Below, piece after piece: positions 5,888-6,889 of a DNA stretch of 6,889 bases; position 1 is the first letter of the stretch; every line of letters begins with the position of its first letter. The notes below the pieces were generated by a model that was given only the letters and a program-made list of their open reading frames with translations, searched no databases and was not told the origin of the DNA. Both the position numbers and the translations under genes were made by a program. Source of the stretch: an uncultured Campylobacter sp. (GTDB taxonomy: Bacteria; Campylobacterota; Campylobacteria; Campylobacterales; Campylobacteraceae); NCBI RefSeq assembly GCF_938045535.1, contig NZ_CALIMQ010000093.1:1-6889 (forward strand). The letters are read 5' to 3'.

Positions 5888-6619
5888 ATGAAAATTTTAT
5901 TTTCCCCAAGCGAGATGAAAAGCGAGCTGGGCGGCAGCACGCGCATTTGCGAGCAAAATTTTATCTTTGCAGAGCTTTACGAAAAGCGCCTGCAGATGCT
6001 GCGCGCCTATGCGGAGTTTACGGAGCGAGCGAGCGAGGCGGAGCTTTGCAAGCTTTTTGGGCTGAAAAAATGGGATGCATCCCTGCGCGAAAATATCTTT
6101 GAAAAAGGCTGCGTCAAAGCGCTTTTGCGCTACACGGGTACTGCGTATCGCGCTTTAGGCTACGCGTCGCTAAGCCCCGGCGCACAGGAGTTTGCAGAGC
6201 GAAACACGATAATTTTTTCAAACCTTTTCGGCCCCGTGCTGGGCGGCGATGCGCTGCCGAACTACAAGCTTAAACAGGGCGAAAAATTTGGCGGTATAGA
6301 CGCGGCGAAATTTTATCGCGATAGCTTCTCCGCCGCGCTGGATCGCTATCTGGCAGATGAGTGCGTCGTGGATCTGCGCGCGGGATTTTACGAAAAATTT
6401 TATGAGATGAAGCGCGAATATCTGAGTTTTAGTTTCATCAAAGGCGGCAAGGTGCTGAGCCACTACGCTAAGGCCTGGCGCGGCAAGGTGTTGCGCGAAA
6501 TCGCTCTGGCAGGCGCTTGCAGCGAGGCGGAAGTGCTTGCGTTGCGTTTGGGCGGCGCTTCCGTGCTCGAGATCAAACAGATCGGGCTAAAAAAGGAGAT
6601 CGTGCTGGAAATTTCATAA
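5888..6619 (+). CDS. yaaA: YaaA-family (UPF0246) peroxide stress protein
   Basis: This 243-residue cytoplasmic protein matches the YaaA/DUF328 family by its characteristic blocks: an N-terminal MKILFSPSEMK corresponding to the family's I-x-SP-A/S-K start, YTGTAYRALG (82-91), a central SLSPGAQEFAERNTIIFSNL (95-114), FGPVLGGDALPNYKLKQG (114-131), and a C-terminal KGGKVLSHYAKAWRGKVLR (186-203). E. coli YaaA is of similar length (about 258 residues) and limits intracellular free iron during H2O2 stress; later structural work points to DNA binding. Whether the campylobacterial member does the same is inferred from family only. The start ATG has a strong AAGGAG site at 5877-5882. It is transcribed away from trpE and is followed after 136 bp by a probable DNA-repair glycosylase gene in the same direction, a plausible stress/DNA-damage pair. 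No clear terminator is seen after it. Confidence 0.88.
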   Translation: MKILFSPSEMKSELGGSTRICEQNFIFAELYEKRLQMLRAYAEFTERASEAELCKLFGLKKWDASLRENIFEKGCVKALLRYTGTAYRALGYASLSPGAQEFAERNTIIFSNLFGPVLGGDALPNYKLKQGEKFGGIDAAKFYRDSFSAALDRYLADECVVDLRAGFYEKFYEMKREYLSFSFIKGGKVLSHYAKAWRGKVLREIALAGACSEAEVLALRLGGASVLEIKQIGLKKEIVLEIS

Positions 6620-6706
6620 GGCGCGAAAACCGTTCGTAGAAATTTTCGATAAATTTTGCAGGTTTAATGCGGATTTTTGCGTAAAATTTAGCCCGGAAAA
6701 TTTGCC

Positions 6707-6733
6707 GCGAGTTCAAATCTCGCCCCATATCCA
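6707..6733 (+). other. tRNA T-arm-like hairpin with trailing CCA
   Basis: GCGAG-TTCAAAT-CTCGC (6707-6723) forms a perfect 5-bp stem with a 7-nt loop of the tRNA T-loop type, followed by CCCATAT and CCA (6731-6733). No matching 5' acceptor strand (ATATGGG), D-arm or anticodon arm is found in the 100 bp upstream, and one base is missing between the acceptor-like segment and CCA. It is not an intact tRNA: either a 3' remnant or a chance hairpin. Confidence 0.3.
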
Positions 6734-6755
6734 AAGCAATTTTACTAGGAGAAAT

Positions 6756-6889
6756 TTGCGGGCGGAATTTTATCGCGAGGATTTTGCGGCGGCGGCTTTT
6801 TGGTTTTTGGGCACTCTTCTTGTGAGCTTTGGACGGGCTTTTAGCGGCGAAATTTCACCGCAAGGATTTTTTAGAGTAAAATTTACGCT
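6756..6889 (+). CDS. Probable DNA-3-methyladenine glycosylase (AAG/Mpg family), 5' part only
   Basis: A reading frame opens at TTG 6756 and continues off the right edge (44 full codons visible). AGGAG at 6747-6751 with 4-nt spacing supports this start; no in-frame ATG exists upstream. The visible sequence, EFYREDFAAAAFWFLGTLLV (residues 4-23), fits the N-terminus of AAG/Mpg glycosylases, which typically read FY-x7-A-x3-LG-x-LLV. GFFRVKFT (37-44) would precede the family's ETEAY catalytic segment, which lies outside the window. Such enzymes remove alkylated purines from DNA. The gene call is fairly good; the product call rests on a short stretch recognised from memory and is tentative. Confidence 0.5.
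   Translation, partial: MRAEFYREDFAAAAFWFLGTLLVSFGRAFSGEISPQGFFRVKFT

Noticed and set aside
6620..6733. Complete tRNA gene
   Set aside because: Only the T-arm is recognisable; there is no acceptor 5' strand complementary to CCCATAT, nor a D-arm or anticodon arm at proper spacing.
6844..6861. 18-bp imperfect palindrome GCGGCGAAATTTCACCGC as operator or terminator
   Set aside because: It lies inside the probable glycosylase coding frame, has one mismatch and no T-run, and AAATTT-centred palindromes are frequent in this DNA.

Overview
The window looks like the chromosome of a relatively GC-rich Campylobacter (an oral-type species such as the C. gracilis / C. rectus / C. showae group is my guess). 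The evidence is the constant AAATTT/AAAATTT words in otherwise GC-rich DNA, the campylobacterial style of the Trp proteins, and a fused TrpG-TrpD protein as found in that genus. The species assignment is inference.

Positions 1-5761, minus strand, hold a tryptophan-biosynthesis cluster read right to left: trpE (4046-5761), a 291-bp gap with a nested inverted repeat, the trpGD fusion (2141-3754), a D12-class DNA adenine methyltransferase (1019-2140), and trpF (1-1035, running off the left edge; trpB and trpA would be expected beyond it). trpGD and the methylase gene abut (TAGATG), and the methylase gene overlaps trpF by 17 bp. The methyltransferase is therefore physically and probably translationally part of the trp operon. 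TrpE plus the TrpG half of TrpGD make anthranilate, the TrpD half adds phosphoribose, and TrpF isomerises the product. The methylase has no obvious role in this pathway and no restriction partner is visible.

TrpE and TrpF both carry large in-frame, low-complexity insertions. TrpF has about 100 and 58 extra residues plus a third block still open at the window edge, so 345 codons do not yet complete a protein that is normally about 200 residues. TrpE has about 45 and 111 extra residues. In the two largest insertions, 20 of 21 AATT tetranucleotides sit in the same codon phase (AAT-T.., giving Asn-Phe/Ser/Leu). TrpGD and the methylase lack such insertions.

Positions 5762-5887 form a divergent promoter region. 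An exact TATAAT serves trpE and overlaps the upstream ATG at 5788, which moves the likely trpE start to 5761. A TAAAAT serves the plus-strand gene.

Positions 5888-6889, plus strand, hold a YaaA-family peroxide-stress protein gene (5888-6619), a 136-bp gap containing a tRNA T-arm-like hairpin, and the 5' end of a probable DNA-3-methyladenine glycosylase gene with a TTG start (6756 to beyond the right edge).
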